A stretch of 64,000 nt of DNA. Source: Legionella oakridgensis ATCC 33761 = DSM 21215 (GTDB lineage Bacteria > Pseudomonadota > Gammaproteobacteria > Legionellales > Legionellaceae). The notes beneath the pieces are model-generated. The model ran no database searches. It was not told the DNA's origin and saw only the letters and a program-made list of their open reading frames with translations. Shown here in pieces: positions 60,857-64,000 of the stretch. Location of the stretch: positions 1,045,001 to 1,109,000 of the forward strand of contig NZ_CP004006.1 in NCBI RefSeq assembly GCF_000512355.1, given 5' to 3'. The position numbers were made by a program, and so were the translations under genes. How positions within the stretch are numbered: the stretch's first letter is position 1; each line of letters opens with the position of its first letter.

Positions 60857-63800
60857 TTACGAGTTGCCTACCATGATTCCTGAGTTTGGATGGACTTCTG
60901 GCGTTGATACATGCTTTTCAATTTCTTTAGCGCAATGTTGAAAAAAAGTCTGTCCAGAAGATTGCCAAAACTTAAGTGACTGATTGGATGCGGCAAGAAT
61001 TACCAAGCCAGGAATAATGGCTGTTAAAATAATGCCTAAGACAATTAATGCATTCGCAGTATATCTTTTCCATGTCGGGTCACGGTGAGCCTGGATGATT
61101 TGATCGGATTCACTTAACTGTTGATAAAATTGTTGAACTTTTTCACTTGGTTTGTTTTCTGAATCTAGTATGGCATATAGTCTACTGACTGCTTCAAATT
61201 TTTGCTTCAAGCATTGCGAGGATTGATCGGCAGGCCACTCCTTAATTTTTTGTATATGACGAACAAAATTAGAAAAATTATTTAAATCCAACTCTGGAAT
61301 TATCTGTTTTTTATCTCCCTAGCCAAATGCAACAAATAATTTTTGGTTAAAGGCACAAGTCTATTTTTAATAATGCCCTGAAATTTAAATTCAATATCAT
61401 CATTAAAATCAGCAGATAGTGCGCGGTGTTGAGCTGCCAAGTTTTCTAATTGCTTCCCGAGCATGGCCACTTGTTGGCGAAGTGCATTATTTTCATCCAC
61501 AATTCGTTCTTTTGCGTGAGACAACTCTCTGATTGACTCCATTTGTTCTTGTTTAGTAGAAGACAGTTCTTCAACGAGCCGAGTTTGCTTTTCTGTTTCA
61601 GAAGCTAATTGTTTGATGAGTTCAGCTTGCTCCTTCGTTTCGGCGGTTAATTGTTGGATTAGCCGTACTTGTTCTTCTTGGTCAGCAGACATCCGTTGAA
61701 TCAGTTCAACCTGACGCCGAGCGTCGGAGGTCAACATAGCAATTAACGCTGCCTGTTCTTCTCTAGTAGATGTTAACTCGCCAATCAATTCAAGTTGTTT
61801 CTCAAGTGTTAGCGTTAAAGGATTAACCGCACCCAAACCTATAGCAAGTCCTTCAATTTGTTTATAAAGGGCCTCATGTTCTCCAAATAAAGGTCGAATC
61901 CCTTCTTTCAATGGTATCTCATATTGGACAATGTATTGGGCTGCTAAATATATGATTCGAGACCTACGTTCTTCCAACTCACTTTCCCATTGCTCGTAAT
62001 CAAGCGAAGGATCAAGTGCTTTAAAATCAGGAAGTGCTTTTCTAAATGTATCCAACTCATTGCAAGATGAAATGACTTCTTTAATAATATTGCGTATCGA
62101 ATAGGTAAAGTTATTATCCAAAGCTTCAACCATTAATAAGCAAGCCCATTCCCGACTATTGACTGCTAATTCACCAGCAACCTCATGTTCTCTTAGAGTT
62201 TTAAATTCATCTTCTAAAAATTCTTTAATTTGAACAGGGCGCAAATTCTGTGTCTGGTGCTCTTTCGCTCTTGCAATAAAGTCTTTTAAGCGCCCTAGTA
62301 ATTGAGTTTCTGTAAGGTTATCTTCTGTTTTATTTGCTTCTAAATGTTCAACAATTTTCTGAATTTTATCCTGTAAATCGGTAAGAAACTGTTTTTCTTT
62401 CAATTTATTGGCAAGATCTTGATATTGATCTTTTAATGCCTTGAGTTTAAGCATGAGGGTGGTTTCTAGGTTTGATTTGAATGTGGCAAAAATCGTTTGT
62501 GCTAATTCATTACTTGGATCATCGTGATTGAATCTGGCAAATTCAACAAATGAGGTATGAATTGCATGGTATACAGCTTCCCGTTCCCCGGAATCAATAA
62601 GCTTATTTTGTAAATAGGATTGCCTCACTTCTTCAACCAGAGTACTTACGCCTTGCAAAAGAAGGTCAAATCCTTCTTCCGTTTCTAAAGTAGGAGAGAT
62701 TCTGTCCTCTCTCAAGGACTCGGCCATGGTAACAGGAGGAAGCTCTCCTGTCTTTTTTAATTCTTTTAAGAATCTTGTATGTCTACAAATCTGCAGTAAT
62801 TTCGTTACAGCAGTATTAATCGTTTCACTAAGTGGTATATTGGCTGCTAAACCCAATTCCCGATTTAAATAAATACGCGCATGTTCATAATTAAGAAAAT
62901 GACCACCAGGAACTGGAGGGACAATGGTTTCTAGAAAAGTATCATTATGCGCTTGATAATGAACGATCCGTTGATCAATGATAGTCCATATCAATCTAAG
63001 AATGGCTTGCTCTTGGCCAAGTACGGGATAAGCGGTTTTATTATAATGTAGATAAGCTTCTCTATTTGCAATAATCTGATTGTACAAGATGAAGTACATC
63101 GATTCACATCGTTCTTCTCTGCTAAGAAGAGAAGGTTCTTCGCTAAATAAATAAGATATTAAATGAGCAAAAGGATCGGCGTCTGCTCTCGGAGTAATGT
63201 TTACTCCATTACGTGTTAGAAAATCGATTAGCTTGACCACCATCAATTCTTGTACATGTTCTGTCGATTTAGTGGTAGGATTAACTCCTCTTTGTTGATC
63301 CAAAAGATTTCCAGACCCGGTTCCATGATGTCCTGGTAAACTCTGCAATTTAAATTTAGTTTCCTTGGAAACGCATTTGGGCACAATTGGTTTGAAACAA
63401 CGTGAGCGTTCATTTTCGTAAACAAATTGTTCATATTCTTTAACAATTTTGGGTACTTCATAAAAACGAGGATCTCTCCAAGCCAGGGATGATAGATAGG
63501 TGATACCTACGTAATTTCCTCCAGGAACCGGATCGATATTTAGCATCGATATTTTTACAGCATCCATGTGTTTTTTTATTTCATCCCAGTTTAATGTTTC
63601 CAAGGCGCTTTTATGAGTGCCATTCATGGCCGCTTTAGTGTATTTACATACGCTATTGCAAATGTCGGGATTAAAACCAGATTGTTCCTTTAAGAGTGTT
63701 TGAATACGTTCTAATTCATGGGCGACTAATATTGCTTCAACGGCTCCACGGCTATGAGCAATGATGCTAATGTCGGTTTCCCCACGACTGACTGCTTCTA

Positions 63801-64000
63801 AAACAGCCAAAACCCCACGTGTAATTCTATCTCCAACTTCTTGGCCCAACGTGGTAGGCCCATCAATCACCACGACATCCTTATTTCTAAAACGAGTTAC
63901 TTCATCTGTTCTGGACGTGTCGTTTACACCATTAATAAGAGTAGAAATGTAACTTAATGTTTCTGCTTTATCATAAGTATTATCAACGCAGACGGGAGAA
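60857..64000 (-). CDS. Large protein with lipase-like serine motif, coiled-coil repeats and C-terminal membrane hairpin (partial, frameshift as read)
   Basis: The frame is open from the right edge to 61300 and, with one extra base at T6 61307-61312, continues through KKQIIPELDLNNFSN to 60857. The start is outside the window. The visible N-terminal part has ISIIAHSRGAVEAILVAHEL, a serine-hydrolase elbow of the DUF2235/lipase kind. LNIDPVPGGNYVG and LPGHHGTGSG follow as possible Asp and His sites. Several hundred helical residues come next, then six 14-residue repeats. The tail has a hydrophobic hairpin (TANALIVLGIILTAIIPGLVILAAS). The design resembles Legionella membrane-targeted effectors, but I cannot name it. 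Confidence 0.75.
61525..61776 (-). repeat. Six tandem 14-residue coiled-coil repeats (42 bp units)
   Basis: The encoded units follow L(T/S)(S/A)xxxEQxxLIxx: LTSTREEQAALIAM, LTSDARRQVELIQR, MSADQEEQVRLIQQ, LTAETKEQAELIKQ, LASETEKQTRLVEE and LSSTKQEQMESIRE. A degenerate seventh follows. Two heptads per unit would make a continuous coiled coil. Confidence 0.85.

Noticed and set aside
61525-61776. Regular 42-bp periodicity that might suggest a CRISPR or tandem DNA repeat array
   Set aside because: The units vary at DNA level, lie in frame inside a coding sequence and encode coiled-coil repeats. There are no spacers and no cas genes. I saw no CRISPR array anywhere in the window.

Overview
The window looks like a piece of a Legionella chromosome or that of a very close relative. 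The strongest marker is the gene at 55742, whose protein reads as the Legionella Mip peptidyl-prolyl isomerase almost throughout. Supporting signs are the gammaproteobacterial type IV pilus cluster pilMNOPQ-aroKB-damX divergent from mrcA, moderately AT-rich DNA, and several large coiled-coil or multidomain proteins that resemble Dot/Icm-type effectors. The species cannot be named from this sequence.

Layout. 1-3200: etfB-etfA and alanine dehydrogenase. 3200-7100: mrcA (minus) and an unrecognised 313-residue gene wedged between mrcA and pilM. 7100-15800: pilM-N-O-P-(repeat)-Q, aroK, aroB and a DamX-like ATPase/SPOR protein. 15700-21400: pnuC-like transporter, universal stress protein, then ribF-ileS-lspA. 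21400-24600 (minus): a KDPG-aldolase-like protein with an altered catalytic position, a 646-residue coiled-coil protein and a PilE-type pilin. 24800-30000: era-recO-pdxJ and a two-subunit 2-oxoacid:acceptor oxidoreductase. 30000-30900: a small GIY-YIG gene bracketed by 43/44-bp inverted repeats. 30900-39450: a Bax-inhibitor-1-like membrane protein, a nitrilase-family amidase, tldD, an acyl-CoA synthetase and mfd. 39600-43600: a caspase-like (clan CD) candidate protease, a rhomboid, an M23 endopeptidase and xseA. 43931-55448: one giant gene of about 3,839 residues carrying a SecA-type ATPase motor. 55700-59300: mip, ampG and an ISL3-family insertion sequence placed exactly at the ampG stop codon, with a decayed second IS end. 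59289-60817: tRNA-Leu(CAA) and an Xre/RES toxin-antitoxin pair. 60857-64000: a large lipase-motif, coiled-coil, membrane-hairpin protein that runs off the right edge.

A second theme is sequence quality. At least thirteen genes, most of them highly conserved (mrcA twice, pilN, aroK, aroB, damX, pnuC, the GIY-YIG gene, the acyl-CoA synthetase, mfd, xseA, the giant gene twice, ampG and the right-edge gene), are broken by what reads as exactly one missing base, almost always in an A/T homopolymer. Restoring the base gives an uninterrupted family-length protein each time. I therefore annotate these as single genes with probable assembly deletions rather than as pseudogenes or split genes.

The best candidates for something undescribed are the giant SecA-motor protein, the 328-residue caspase-like protein at 39642, and the right-edge protein with a serine-hydrolase motif, six 14-residue coiled-coil repeats and a C-terminal membrane hairpin.
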